The notes below the pieces were generated by a model. It saw only the letters and a program-made list of their open reading frames with translations, was not told the origin of the DNA and searched no databases. Positions 8,599-16,513 of a DNA stretch of 64,000 bases are shown piece after piece. Each line of letters opens with the position of its first letter. Position 1 is the first letter of the stretch. Both the position numbers and the translations under genes were made by a program. The DNA comes from Pseudomonas sp. LBUM920 (lineage in GTDB: Bacteria; Pseudomonadota; Gammaproteobacteria; Pseudomonadales; Pseudomonadaceae): the NCBI RefSeq assembly GCF_003852315.1, contig NZ_CP027762.1:5003501-5067500 (forward strand). Direction: 5' to 3'.

Positions 8599-9186
8599 GT
8601 CGGCGTTGAAATTCAGCCTCTGTGGCAGGTCCACATCCCAAAGCACACCCGGATCATTGACGTGAACCTGCGCCACCTTGGCCTGAGCGAACAGAGGCTT
8701 GGCGCCACGATCCCCAGTCAACGCCATCAGGCCTGGCCCGAACGCACGACCAAACGCCACAGGATGGCCGCACGTTCCCGCATGCACCGGCACGCTGATA
8801 CCCTCCTCCTGCAGCGCGTCCAGCACCTGCTCGATGCTCGATGCTTGAATAAACGGCATGTCGCCCAATACCACCAACCAGCCGTCTGCCGCGCCACTGG
8901 CCGCAACCACCGCAGCAAGGCTGTCGCCCATGCCGGCGGAATGCAGCAACAGGACTTCACAGCCGTAAGCCTGTGCCAGGCGAATCACCTCCAACCGGTC
9001 CGGCGAAGTCACCACCCAGCGCTTTACAACACGCGCAGGCAAATTCACAAGCACCTGCTCGATCACCGGCCGTGTCACACCATCGCGGCCCACGCAATCG
9101 GCCAGCAACTTGTCTTTATCTGGCCCCGCCTCAGCGCGGAAACGACTGCCCTGCCCTGCCGCCAGCACAATCGCGACAACCGTCAT
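8596..9186 (-). CDS. MocA-like molybdopterin nucleotidyltransferase
   Basis: 196 residues with the nucleotidyltransferase signature LAAGQGSRF at residues 8-16, Lys residues near 24-27, and GDMPF at the metal site. The family includes MocA (CTP:molybdopterin cytidylyltransferase) and MobA; pairing with an XdhC-type gene favours MocA, which makes the cytosine form of the cofactor for xanthine-oxidase-type enzymes. Its ATG overlaps the stop of the XdhC gene by 4 nt, so the two are translationally coupled. No molybdoenzyme structural gene is in the window. Confidence 0.83.
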   Translation of the reverse strand: MTVVAIVLAAGQGSRFRAEAGPDKDKLLADCVGRDGVTRPVIEQVLVNLPARVVKRWVVTSPDRLEVIRLAQAYGCEVLLLHSAGMGDSLAAVVAASGAADGWLVVLGDMPFIQASSIEQVLDALQEEGISVPVHAGTCGHPVAFGRAFGPGLMALTGDRGAKPLFAQAKVAQVHVNDPGVLWDVDLPQRLNFNAD

Positions 9187-10169
9187 GGGGCCGCTACCGG
9201 CAACGGCTTTTTCTGCAGTGTTGCCACGCCGTTCTTGATCGCAACGATTTCGGCCATCAACGACAACGCAATTTCCGACGGTGTATGACTGCCGATATGC
9301 AAACCGATCGGCCCATGCAAGCGGGCAATGGCTTGCGTCGAGAGGCCCAGCGCCGCCAGGTTCTCTCGGCGCTTCTGGCTGTTGACCCGCGAACCAAGGG
9401 CGCCAATGTAGAACGCTGTGGAATTGAGCGCCGTCAGCAGCGCCATGTCATCCAGGCGTGGATCGTGGGTCAGACAGACGATGGCAGTGCGTTCATCGGT
9501 CTGGATATTGAGCACCGCTTCATCCGGCATGCCCGGCACAAAGCGGCCGTGCTGCTCTTCCCAGCCATAGACGAATTCTTCACGCGGGTCGCAGATCAGC
9601 ACTTCGAAATCCAGCAACCGTGCCATCTCAGCCACGTAGCGTGACAACTGGCCCGCACCGATCAGCAACAAACGCCAACGGGGGCCATAGATTGCACGCA
9701 GGCGTTCGCCATCGAAGGTCACGGCATCGGTCTTGCTCGCACCGCTCAAGTTCACCGCGCCAGTGGCCAGGTCCAACTCGCGCGCAACGATTTCATGCGC
9801 CTCACACCGCGCCAGCAATTCGGCGACCCAAGCCCAGCTGTCCACGCGCTCTTCTGTCAGGCGTAATGTCCCGCCGCAAGGCAAGCCAAAACGCGCAGCC
9901 TCATCCCGGGTGACGCCGTAGGTCACCAGTTGCACCGGTGGCCCATCGTCCGGCAAGCGCCCGTCCTGCAGGCGCGCGATCAAGTCATCTTCGATGCAGC
10001 CACCGGACACCGATCCAATCACGACACCGTCGCCTCGCAAGGCCAACATCGCCCCTGGCGGGCGCGGCGCACTGCCCCAGGTCTGGACCACGCTGTAAAG
10101 CACCACTCGGTGCCCAGCGCGGCGCCAATCGAGCACGCTGCGCAAGACATTCAGATCCACACTGTCCAT
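9183..10169 (-). CDS. XdhC/CoxI family molybdoenzyme maturation protein
   Basis: 328 residues from the ATG at 10169 (MDSVDLNVLRSVLDW), chosen because CAGGAG lies just upstream; a longer reading to 10202 lacks this. The N-terminal XdhC/CoxI motif RPPGAMLAL and SVSGGCIEDD is followed by a C-terminal Rossmann domain with LLIGAGQLSRYVAEMA. XdhC proteins hold sulfurated molybdenum cofactor and insert it into xanthine dehydrogenase-like enzymes. It sits directly upstream of the MocA-like gene. Confidence 0.88.
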   Translation of the reverse strand: MDSVDLNVLRSVLDWRRAGHRVVLYSVVQTWGSAPRPPGAMLALRGDGVVIGSVSGGCIEDDLIARLQDGRLPDDGPPVQLVTYGVTRDEAARFGLPCGGTLRLTEERVDSWAWVAELLARCEAHEIVARELDLATGAVNLSGASKTDAVTFDGERLRAIYGPRWRLLLIGAGQLSRYVAEMARLLDFEVLICDPREEFVYGWEEQHGRFVPGMPDEAVLNIQTDERTAIVCLTHDPRLDDMALLTALNSTAFYIGALGSRVNSQKRRENLAALGLSTQAIARLHGPIGLHIGSHTPSEIALSLMAEIVAIKNGVATLQKKPLPVAAP

Positions 10170-10363
10170 CGAAACTCCTGCAAGCGATTGCAGCGCAAAC
10201 ATGCGGCTGGCTAATGGGTTTTAGAGCGGACACCCCGGCGCGAGTTTCATCAGCATAGTCCGGCCAGGGCCAACAAACGCCGGTAGATACCCGCCTCATC
10301 GCGGTTTGATGAAGTGATTGCTGACTGTAAATCAAAAGGACCGAAAAGTGACCCCGCAGAAAC

Positions 10364-10394
10364 GCAAACGCCCCGATCAAGTCGGGGCGTTTGC
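10364..10394 (-). terminator. Terminator of dctA
   Basis: A perfect 13-bp stem (GCAAACGCCCCGA with its complement, 5-nt loop) lies 34 nt past the dctA stop. The T tract is short and interrupted on the minus strand. The rest of the 10170-10427 gap shows nothing recognisable. Confidence 0.75.
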
Positions 10395-10427
10395 AGAGCG
10401 TCTGACGCGATTCACGCCTTCGGCATG

Positions 10428-11759
10428 TTACTTGACCGCAGGAGCAGGGCCTTCAGCCACGCCCAGGTCATCTTCCGGACGGGTGTCGGAGATGCCAGTG
10501 CCGCCGGACGCCAGCTCCCTGTGCAGCTTGTCGGTGTCCAGTTCCTTGACCCACTTGGCCACAACGATGGTGGCAACGGCGTTACCGACCAGGTTGGTCA
10601 GTGCGCGGGCTTCGGACATGAAGCGGTCGATACCCAGGATCAGCGCCAGGCCGGCAACCGGCAGATGGCCAACAGCCGACAGGGTGGCCGCCAGCACGAT
10701 GAAGCCCGAACCGGTCACGCCTGCAGCGCCTTTGGAGGACAGCAGCAGCACCAGCAGCAAGGTGATCTGGTGGGTGATGTCCATGTGGGTGTCGGTCGCC
10801 TGAGCGATGAACACGGCCGCCATGGTCAGGTAGATCGAGGTACCGTCGAGGTTGAAGGAGTAGCCGGTCGGAATCACCAGGCCTACTACGGATTTCTTCG
10901 CGCCCAGACGCTCCATCTTGATCAGCATGCGTGGCAGTGCCGATTCCGAAGAGGAAGTCCCCAGTACGATCAACAGCTCTTCACGGATGTAGCGAACCAG
11001 CTTCAACACGCTGAAACCGTGTGCGCGGCAGATGGCGCCCAGCACCACGACCACAAACAGGACGCAGGTGATGTAGAAGCAGATCATCAGCTGACCCAGC
11101 TGAACCAGCGAGCCTACACCGTAGGCACCGATGGTGAACGCCATGGCGCCCAGGGCACCCAGTGGCGCGAGCTTCATGATCATGTTGATGATGTTGAACA
11201 TCACGTGCGCGAAGCGATCGATGAAGTCCAGCACCGGCTTGCCGTAGGCACCCAGGCGGTGCAGGGCGAAACCGAAGATCACCGAGAACATCAGCACTTG
11301 CAGGATATCGCCGTTGGCGAAAGCGCCGACGATGGTGTTCGGGATCACGTTAAGGATGAAGCCAACCACGCTCTGGTCTGCACCGGCAGTCACGTAGGCC
11401 GCGACTTTGGAGGCGTCCAGGGTAGCCACGTCGATGTGCATGCCGGCGCCCGGTTGCACGACGTTAACCACGACCAGACCGATCAACAGGGCGATGGTGG
11501 AAACAACTTCGAAGTACAGCAGCGCGTAGCCACCGGTTTTGCCAACCGATTTCATGCTTTGCATGCCAGCGATGCCGCTGACAACGGTGCAGAAGATGAT
11601 CGGGGCGATGACCATTTTGATCAGCTTGATGAAGCCGTCACCCAGTGGCTTGAGCGCCACGCCGGTCTGCGGGTAGAAGTGACCGAGCAAAATACCGATA
11701 ACGATTGCAACGATCACCTGGAAATACAGGGATTTGTACAGTGGCTGACGAGTCGTCAT
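10428..11759 (-). CDS. dctA: C4-dicarboxylate:cation symporter DctA
   Basis: 443 residues from the ATG at 11759 (MTTRQPLYKSLYFQVIVAIVIG), with GAGGAA about 9 nt upstream. The reading frame extends further upstream but that part is non-conserved. It has the dicarboxylate/amino-acid:cation symporter fold, with a serine-rich loop (TSSSESALPRM), NLDGTSIYL and SKGAAGVTGSGF motifs. It imports succinate, fumarate and malate across the inner membrane. A sigma54 promoter upstream is consistent with DctB/DctD-type control, although dctBD are not in this window. Confidence 0.95.
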   Translation of the reverse strand: MTTRQPLYKSLYFQVIVAIVIGILLGHFYPQTGVALKPLGDGFIKLIKMVIAPIIFCTVVSGIAGMQSMKSVGKTGGYALLYFEVVSTIALLIGLVVVNVVQPGAGMHIDVATLDASKVAAYVTAGADQSVVGFILNVIPNTIVGAFANGDILQVLMFSVIFGFALHRLGAYGKPVLDFIDRFAHVMFNIINMIMKLAPLGALGAMAFTIGAYGVGSLVQLGQLMICFYITCVLFVVVVLGAICRAHGFSVLKLVRYIREELLIVLGTSSSESALPRMLIKMERLGAKKSVVGLVIPTGYSFNLDGTSIYLTMAAVFIAQATDTHMDITHQITLLLVLLLSSKGAAGVTGSGFIVLAATLSAVGHLPVAGLALILGIDRFMSEARALTNLVGNAVATIVVAKWVKELDTDKLHRELASGGTGISDTRPEDDLGVAEGPAPAVK

Positions 11760-11784
11760 TGCAAAGTTCCTCAATCGCACCGTG

Positions 11785-11800
11785 TGGCAAATATCCGCCA
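11785..11800. promoter_or_regulatory. TGGC-N8-GCCA dyad, copy 1 (in dctA leader)
   Basis: TGGCAAATATCCGCCA, an imperfect copy of the dyad repeated three times nearer the AraC-type gene. It lies about 90 nt downstream of the predicted dctA start and 25 nt before the dctA ATG. Confidence 0.55.
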
Positions 11801-11894
11801 TTGCCCACGACACTTGAATTGCGAACCCTCCTGCACTGGAGGGATTTGTTGTTTGCGAGGTCCGTTGAAACCGGCCTGCGCTGTTCTCTGTATC

Positions 11895-11909
11895 GCAAAC
11901 GCCGTGCCA
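11895..11909 (-). promoter_or_regulatory. Sigma54 promoter of dctA
   Basis: On the minus strand TGGCAC-GGCGT-TTGC matches the -24/-12 consensus with the obligatory GG-N10-GC. The start is expected near 11884, giving a leader of about 125 nt. Confidence 0.85.
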
Positions 11910-11986
11910 CATCGCTTAAAAACGCTGAAGGCCTTTAGACATCAGGGCTGAGGGCACGACGACGGCCTTGCACACCTTGGGAGATA

Positions 11987-12077
11987 TGGCGGAATTCCGC
12001 CAGGCCACCCGGTCTCGTCCTACAATTTGGCGGATATCCGCCTTGTCGCCCCTCCCGGTGATGGCTAACATCCGCCA
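11987..12077. promoter_or_regulatory. Three TGGC-N8-GCCA dyads between dctA and the AraC-type gene
   Basis: Copies are TGGCGGAATTCCGCCA at 11987-12002 (perfect palindrome), TGGCGGATATCCGCCT at 12028-12043 and TGGCTAACATCCGCCA at 12062-12077. Relative to the predicted dctA start their centres are near -110, -151 and -185, typical of enhancer sites for a sigma54 activator. The last copy ends 21 nt before the AraC-type ATG. Binding protein unknown: DctD or the AraC-type regulator are candidates. Confidence 0.7.
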
Positions 12078-12098
12078 CTCCATGGACGAGGCCCTCAC

Positions 12099-13097
12099 AT
12101 GCGTGAACGTACCATCGCCAGCCACTACGCCCGAGCCGCCCTCGGTGGTGCGCGCCGGGCGGGCTACGACTGCTCGGGCCTGCTGCTGCAGGTGGGCATC
12201 ACCCCAGAGCTGTTGACCGAACCCCGCGCCCGCATCGCCCCCGAGCAATTTACCCGGCTGTTGCAGATGTTGTGGCTGGCGCTGGACGACGAATACCTGG
12301 GGTTCGCCGAAGGTCCGAGCAAGCGCGGCACCTTCGCCATGATGTGCCACGCGCTGATTCACTGCCGCACCCTGGAGAAGGCTCTGGAACGCGGCTTATT
12401 ATTTTATAGCCTATTCCCACAGGGTCCGCGCTGGCAGCTGACGAGAGAAGGCGACATGGCCCGGCTGAGCCTGGACGATTCGCAGTTGTGGGACCCGGAT
12501 CACTTCCTCAGTGAATGCCTGCTGGTGATCTGGCATCGCCTGGGCAGTTGGTTGATCGGCCAGCGTATCCGCCTGCAACAGGCAACGTTCAGTTACCCGA
12601 TGCCGGCCCATGCCGGCGAATACGACCTGCTCTTTCCCTGCCCTCAAGTATTCGGCGCGCCACACAGCAGCCTGGTGTTTCCCAGCCGCTACCTGAGCTT
12701 GCCGCTGCTGCAGGACGAACGCACCCTCAAGCATTTTCTTGAGCGCTCCCCCGCCGACCTGCTGTCGCGGCCGGATGAAGGCGACAGCCTGAGCAGCCAG
12801 CTGCGCCGCTTGTTGAGCCGTGACCGCACGCCCTGGCCGGACCTGGAAGCGGTCGCGCAGCACTTGCACATCAGTCCTCAAACCCTGCGCAGGCATTTAC
12901 GTGAGGAAGGCACCAGCTTTCAGGCGCTCAAGGATGAATTGCGCCGGGACATTGCCATCTATCACTTGGGACGGGCGGATTTGTCTTTGCAGGAGATTGC
13001 CGAGCAGCTGGGGTTTTCTGAGCCGTCGGCGTTTCATCGGGCGTTCAAGAAGTGGACGGGCTTGACGCCTGGGGCGTATCGGGCGCAGGAGAGTTAG
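12099..13097 (+). CDS. AraC-family transcriptional regulator
   Basis: 332 residues. The N-terminal ligand-type domain (about 20-200) resembles the Arabinose_bd-like sensor domain of OruR/ArgR-like AraC proteins. The C-terminal AraC DNA-binding domain (about 235-330) carries two helix-turn-helix units, the second with SLQEIAEQLGFSEPSAFHRAFKKWTG. ATG at 12099 follows GAGGCC. It is divergent from dctA with a 339-bp gap holding three dyad operators. A role in dicarboxylate control is suggested only by position; the ligand is unknown. Confidence 0.88.
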   Translation: MRERTIASHYARAALGGARRAGYDCSGLLLQVGITPELLTEPRARIAPEQFTRLLQMLWLALDDEYLGFAEGPSKRGTFAMMCHALIHCRTLEKALERGLLFYSLFPQGPRWQLTREGDMARLSLDDSQLWDPDHFLSECLLVIWHRLGSWLIGQRIRLQQATFSYPMPAHAGEYDLLFPCPQVFGAPHSSLVFPSRYLSLPLLQDERTLKHFLERSPADLLSRPDEGDSLSSQLRRLLSRDRTPWPDLEAVAQHLHISPQTLRRHLREEGTSFQALKDELRRDIAIYHLGRADLSLQEIAEQLGFSEPSAFHRAFKKWTGLTPGAYRAQES

Positions 13098-13116
13098 CAG
13101 TGTGGTGCCATTGCCG

Positions 13117-13211
13117 GCCCCTTCGCGAGCAAGCCCGCTCCCGCATTCGACCGCATTCCTACAGGATAAACGCGGTTAAATGTAGAAGCGGGCTTGCTCG
13201 CGAAGAGGCCA
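13117..13211. repeat. REPIN
   Basis: GGCCCCTTCGCGAGCAAGCC and its inverted partner (AAGCGGGCTTGCTCGCGAAG) bracket about 45 bp. It lies between the convergent AraC-type gene and phoQ. Confidence 0.9.
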
Positions 13212-13227
13212 GTGGAGTCAACAGAGA

Positions 13228-14574
13228 TCACAAGGCCGGAAAGTGAATCTTGAACGCCGCGCCGCCCAATGGTGAGTCGCCCAAGGTCAGCCGCGCGCTG
13301 TAGCTTTCGATAATGTCCTTGACCACCGCCAGACCGATGCCCTGCCCCGGATGCTGGCGGTCCAGCCGCTCGCCCCTTTGCAGGATCCGCGCACGCTGAT
13401 CAGGTGGCACGCCAGGCCCGTCATCTTCAATGCACAGCTCGGTGCCTTCGAGGCTTTCTGTCAGGCTGATGCGCACTTCGCTCAGGCACAGGCGATAGGC
13501 GTTTTCCAGCAAGTTGCCGAGCATTTCGAGCAACGCGCCCTTCTCGATCGGCACATCGCATTCGGCCGGCAACTCAAAGGTCACCGTCACGCGTTTATCG
13601 CGATAGACCTTGTCCAGCGTGTCGCACAGGCTTTGCAATACCGGCTCAAGGCGCACCTGGTGGCGCACCAGGCCGCTTTTACGCAGGCTGGCACGCTGCA
13701 GCTGGTAGCCGATCTGCTGGCTCATCCGTTCGATCTGCGATTGCAATACCCAGGCCTGGCCGCGATCTTCCGGGCGCTGGGCCATGTCCTCACTCACACC
13801 CTGCAACACGGCCAGCGGCGTTTTCAGGCTATGGGCCAAGTCGTCGAGGGAATCGCGGTAGCGCGCCCGTTGTTCACGCTCGCTGTGCAGCAACCGGTTG
13901 AGAGAGCCCGTCAGACGCAGCAATTCACGGGGATGCTCCTCGGAAAGGCTTTCGCGGGTGCCGCCTTCGATCTGGTCAAGTTCCTGGCTCAGGCGCCGCA
14001 GCGCCTGCAGGCCCCACGTCAGGCCCAGCCACAGCAACGTCAGCAACACCAGCAAGGCCGCGCCGAACCCCAAATAAAGGTTTTCCCGCAGGCCTTCAAG
14101 GGTCAGCTGGTATTCGCGCACCGGCTGCAGGGCCACGATACTGAACGCCGCGCTCTTGCCGCCCAGCAGCTTGACCTCGACGTCATACACGAAAAATTCC
14201 TGACCATTGGCTTCGCGAATGCGCGCGAACTCGTTACCGCGCCCGTCGTAGCGCGGCTTGTAGTTGATGTTTTCTTCCTGGGTAGCGCGCGAGCGCCATA
14301 CCAGATGGCCTTCACGGTCGTAGATATAGCCAAGCAGACGGCTATCGGTGAGGTTGAAACGCTCGTCCGGCAACTGCGCCGGCATCAGCAGGCGGTTGTT
14401 TTCGACGCGCGCAGCGGAAATCAGAGTGGTGACGTCCGACGCCAGGCGCTGCTCGATGGAATCCTGCAGCGCCAGGCTGAACGCCCCTTGCATGGCGGGC
14501 AATAAGCCCAGCATAAACAACACGGCCAGGGTGGTGGCCGCCAGCATCAAGCGCACACGTAACGAGCGTATCAA
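13228..14574 (-). CDS. phoQ: Sensor histidine kinase PhoQ
   Basis: 448 residues. A membrane helix at about 9-30, a periplasmic sensor domain to about 165, a second helix (about 168-188), HAMP-like linker, and a DHp domain with His248 in LAHSLKTPLAVLQG. The ATPase domain has NLLENAYR (N box) and DDGPGVP and GQGIGLAVVKD (G boxes). The start is TTG at 14574, overlapping the phoP stop by 4 nt. In Pseudomonas PhoQ responds to low Mg2+ and cationic peptides. Closeness to dctA matches the phoPQ locus of P. aeruginosa and supports PhoQ over related kinases. Confidence 0.88.
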   Translation of the reverse strand: MIRSLRVRLMLAATTLAVLFMLGLLPAMQGAFSLALQDSIEQRLASDVTTLISAARVENNRLLMPAQLPDERFNLTDSRLLGYIYDREGHLVWRSRATQEENINYKPRYDGRGNEFARIREANGQEFFVYDVEVKLLGGKSAAFSIVALQPVREYQLTLEGLRENLYLGFGAALLVLLTLLWLGLTWGLQALRRLSQELDQIEGGTRESLSEEHPRELLRLTGSLNRLLHSEREQRARYRDSLDDLAHSLKTPLAVLQGVSEDMAQRPEDRGQAWVLQSQIERMSQQIGYQLQRASLRKSGLVRHQVRLEPVLQSLCDTLDKVYRDKRVTVTFELPAECDVPIEKGALLEMLGNLLENAYRLCLSEVRISLTESLEGTELCIEDDGPGVPPDQRARILQRGERLDRQHPGQGIGLAVVKDIIESYSARLTLGDSPLGGAAFKIHFPAL

Positions 14575-15248
14575 CGGCAGCGCTCATTAAACAGGTAACC
14601 CAGGCCCCGCACGGTGTCGATCGGCTTGAACCCCGCCGGCCCTTCCAGCTTGCGGCGCAGGCGGCCGACCAGCACTTCGATCACGTTCGGATCGCGCTCG
14701 TCGTCATCGGGATAAAGCTGCTCCATCAAGCGGTCCTTGGCGACGACTTGCTGATGGTGGCGCATCAAGTATTCCAGAATCCGATACTCATAGGCGGTCA
14801 GCGCCAGCGGCTGCTCATCCAGGGACGCTTGCTTGCGATTGAGGTCCAGCAGCAAGGGCCCGGCAACAATGGTCGACTGGGTGAACCCGCTGGAGCGGCG
14901 CAGCAAGGCGTTCATCCGCGCCTCCAGCTCTTCGAACTGGAATGGCTTGACCACATAGTCGTCAGCGCCGGCCGCCAAGCCTTCGACCTTGTCCTGCCAG
15001 TTGCCGCGGGCGGTGAGGATCAGGATCGGGAAGGTCTTGGCCTGGCTGCGCAGTTGGCGGATCAGGTCCAGGCCGCCCATGCCAGGCAGGCCCAGGTCGA
15101 TGATGGCCAGGTCATGGTTGAATTGCCCGGTCTGGTACAGGGCTTCCTCGGCATTGGCCACGGCCTCGACCACGTGCCCGCTGTCGGTCAGGCGGGTGAA
15201 CAGGTGATGACGCAACAGCGCCTCATCTTCCACGACCAGCAATTTCAT
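14571..15248 (-). CDS. phoP: Response regulator PhoP
   Basis: 225 residues from the ATG at 15248 (MKLLVVEDEALLRHH), preceded by GGAGA. The receiver domain has the acidic pair Glu7/Asp8, phosphorylation site Asp51 (AIIDLGLPGM) and Lys in VVKPF; the C-terminal winged helix has RGLGYLF. It is an OmpR-family DNA-binding regulator. Its operon promoter has four GTTCAG repeats that look like PhoP boxes, so autoregulation is likely. Confidence 0.92.
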   Translation of the reverse strand: MKLLVVEDEALLRHHLFTRLTDSGHVVEAVANAEEALYQTGQFNHDLAIIDLGLPGMGGLDLIRQLRSQAKTFPILILTARGNWQDKVEGLAAGADDYVVKPFQFEELEARMNALLRRSSGFTQSTIVAGPLLLDLNRKQASLDEQPLALTAYEYRILEYLMRHHQQVVAKDRLMEQLYPDDDERDPNVIEVLVGRLRRKLEGPAGFKPIDTVRGLGYLFNERCR

Positions 15249-15266
15249 AAGGCTCTCCAAGGCAAT

Positions 15267-15575
15267 TCAACTGTCCGACAGGGGGATATCATAGCGGCCC
15301 TGCAAGTCTTGCGGGCGCAGTTTAATGCCATTGTATTGGCCCGTCAGGTGTTCGTAACCGGTGCGGTAGGCAGGTTGCGCGGCGCTCAGGCCCAGGGACT
15401 GGCCCCACGGCGCGGCCTGGGTGCCCGCGTCTTCGAAGCTGACACGATGGATCAGGTTGCTGGACTTTTTGGTTTTCTCGCCACCAAATGCCGCAAATGC
15501 ACCGTCCGACGCCTGGACGCCGGCAGTGGCACTGAGCATGGTTAACGCCAACATCAGCTTTTTGATCGCAGTCAT
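15267..15575 (-). CDS. Small exported protein upstream of phoPQ
   Basis: 102 residues from the ATG at 15575, with AGAGGTAAG upstream. A signal peptide is clear: two Lys, a hydrophobic core (LMLALTMLSATAG), and cleavage probably after GVQA. The mature part of about 80 residues is polar, without cysteines or recognisable domain. It is 18 nt upstream of phoP and behind the PhoP-box promoter, so it is the first gene of the phoPQ operon. In P. aeruginosa that place is held by the outer-membrane protein OprH; this protein is shorter and I see no clear OprH resemblance. It may be a small periplasmic modulator or stress protein. Confidence 0.8.
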   Translation of the reverse strand: MTAIKKLMLALTMLSATAGVQASDGAFAAFGGEKTKKSSNLIHRVSFEDAGTQAAPWGQSLGLSAAQPAYRTGYEHLTGQYNGIKLRPQDLQGRYDIPLSDS

Positions 15576-15610
15576 GGTGCTTACCTCTACGCGTTTTGGC
15601 TGTTGAGCCC

Positions 15611-15666
15611 AGACTACGCAGGCGCCCCTGAACTCCCCCTGAACGGGCTCTGAACCGCGCCTGAAC
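15611..15666 (-). promoter_or_regulatory. PhoP-box promoter with four GTTCAG repeats
   Basis: On the minus strand GTTCAG occurs at 15666-15661, 15655-15650, 15644-15639 and 15633-15628, an exact 11-bp period. TAGTCT (15616-15611), 11 bp after the last repeat, is a plausible -10. Two such repeats are the usual PhoP box; four is unusual. The predicted start is about 29 nt before the small exported protein's ATG. Confidence 0.85.
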
Positions 15667-15713
15667 CGTGACGGGCTATCCACTGGCGCGCCAACTGACG
15701 CAAAATAGCGCGC

Positions 15714-16430
15714 ATGACGCCTCTACCCGCTTGCTGCACCCCACTTGATGCCCATTGGCCGCTGCCCGCTCCGTTGCCGGGCACGGTGTTTCTGAGCACC
15801 CGTTTCGATCCGGCCTTATTAGCTGCCGGTGATTTCCAGCGTTGCGCGGTGCCGCCTCCGGCCAGCATCCAGCGCTCGGTGGCCAAGCGCCAGGCGGAGT
15901 TTCTCGCCGGCCGCCTGTGCGCCCGCGCGGCACTGCAACAACTCGATCACCTCGATTGCGTGCCGCCCATCGGCGAAGACCGTGCGCCGGTGTGGCCTGA
16001 ACACATCAGCGGCTCAATCACCCACAGCACCGGGCACGCTGCGGCGATTGTCGGGCACAAGGCGCAATGGCGTGGGCTGGGGATGGATCTGGAGAATGTG
16101 CTGGCCCTGGACCGGGCCGAACGCCTGGCCGGGGAGATTCTGACGGCTGAAGAAATGCAGCGCATGGCAAGCGTGCCGCGCGAGCAGGTTGCCTTGTTGG
16201 TGACGCTGACGTTTTCGGCCAAGGAAAGCCTGTTCAAGGCGCTCTACCCGATCGTGCAGAAGCGCTTTTACTTCGAACATGCCGAGGTGGTGGAGTGGTC
16301 AGCAGCCGGGCATGTGCGGTTGCGGTTGCTAACCGACCTGTCGGCTGAGTGGTGCCACGGCACAGAGCTGGAGGGGCAGTTTGGGGTGGACGGGGAGCAG
16401 TTGTTGAGCCTGGTGGCCATCCGGGCCTGA
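15714..16430 (+). CDS. 4'-phosphopantetheinyl transferase (EntD/PcpS type)
   Basis: 238 residues with the PPTase motifs GMDLENV (Asp125, Glu127 bind Mg2+) and FSAKESLFKAL (Lys170, Glu171, Lys175). It transfers phosphopantetheine from CoA onto carrier proteins of fatty-acid, siderophore and other nonribosomal or polyketide synthases. Pseudomonas species usually carry one broad enzyme of this type (PcpS), which this probably is. It diverges from the phoPQ operon, so the PhoP-box repeats are also about 50-85 bp upstream of its ATG. Confidence 0.9.
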   Translation: MTPLPACCTPLDAHWPLPAPLPGTVFLSTRFDPALLAAGDFQRCAVPPPASIQRSVAKRQAEFLAGRLCARAALQQLDHLDCVPPIGEDRAPVWPEHISGSITHSTGHAAAIVGHKAQWRGLGMDLENVLALDRAERLAGEILTAEEMQRMASVPREQVALLVTLTFSAKESLFKALYPIVQKRFYFEHAEVVEWSAAGHVRLRLLTDLSAEWCHGTELEGQFGVDGEQLLSLVAIRA

Positions 16431-16432
16431 TC

Positions 16433-16511
16433 TACCGCCATCGCAGGCAAACCAGCTCCCACTTTTTTGCATGCATTCCCCCTGTGAGAGCTGGCTTGCC
16501 TGCGATAGCGA
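16433..16511. repeat. REPIN
   Basis: Inverted arms ATCGCAGGCAAACCAGCTCC and GAGCTGGCTTGCCTGCGAT, separated by about 35 bp, between two convergent gene ends. Confidence 0.87.
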
Positions 16512-16513
16512 TC

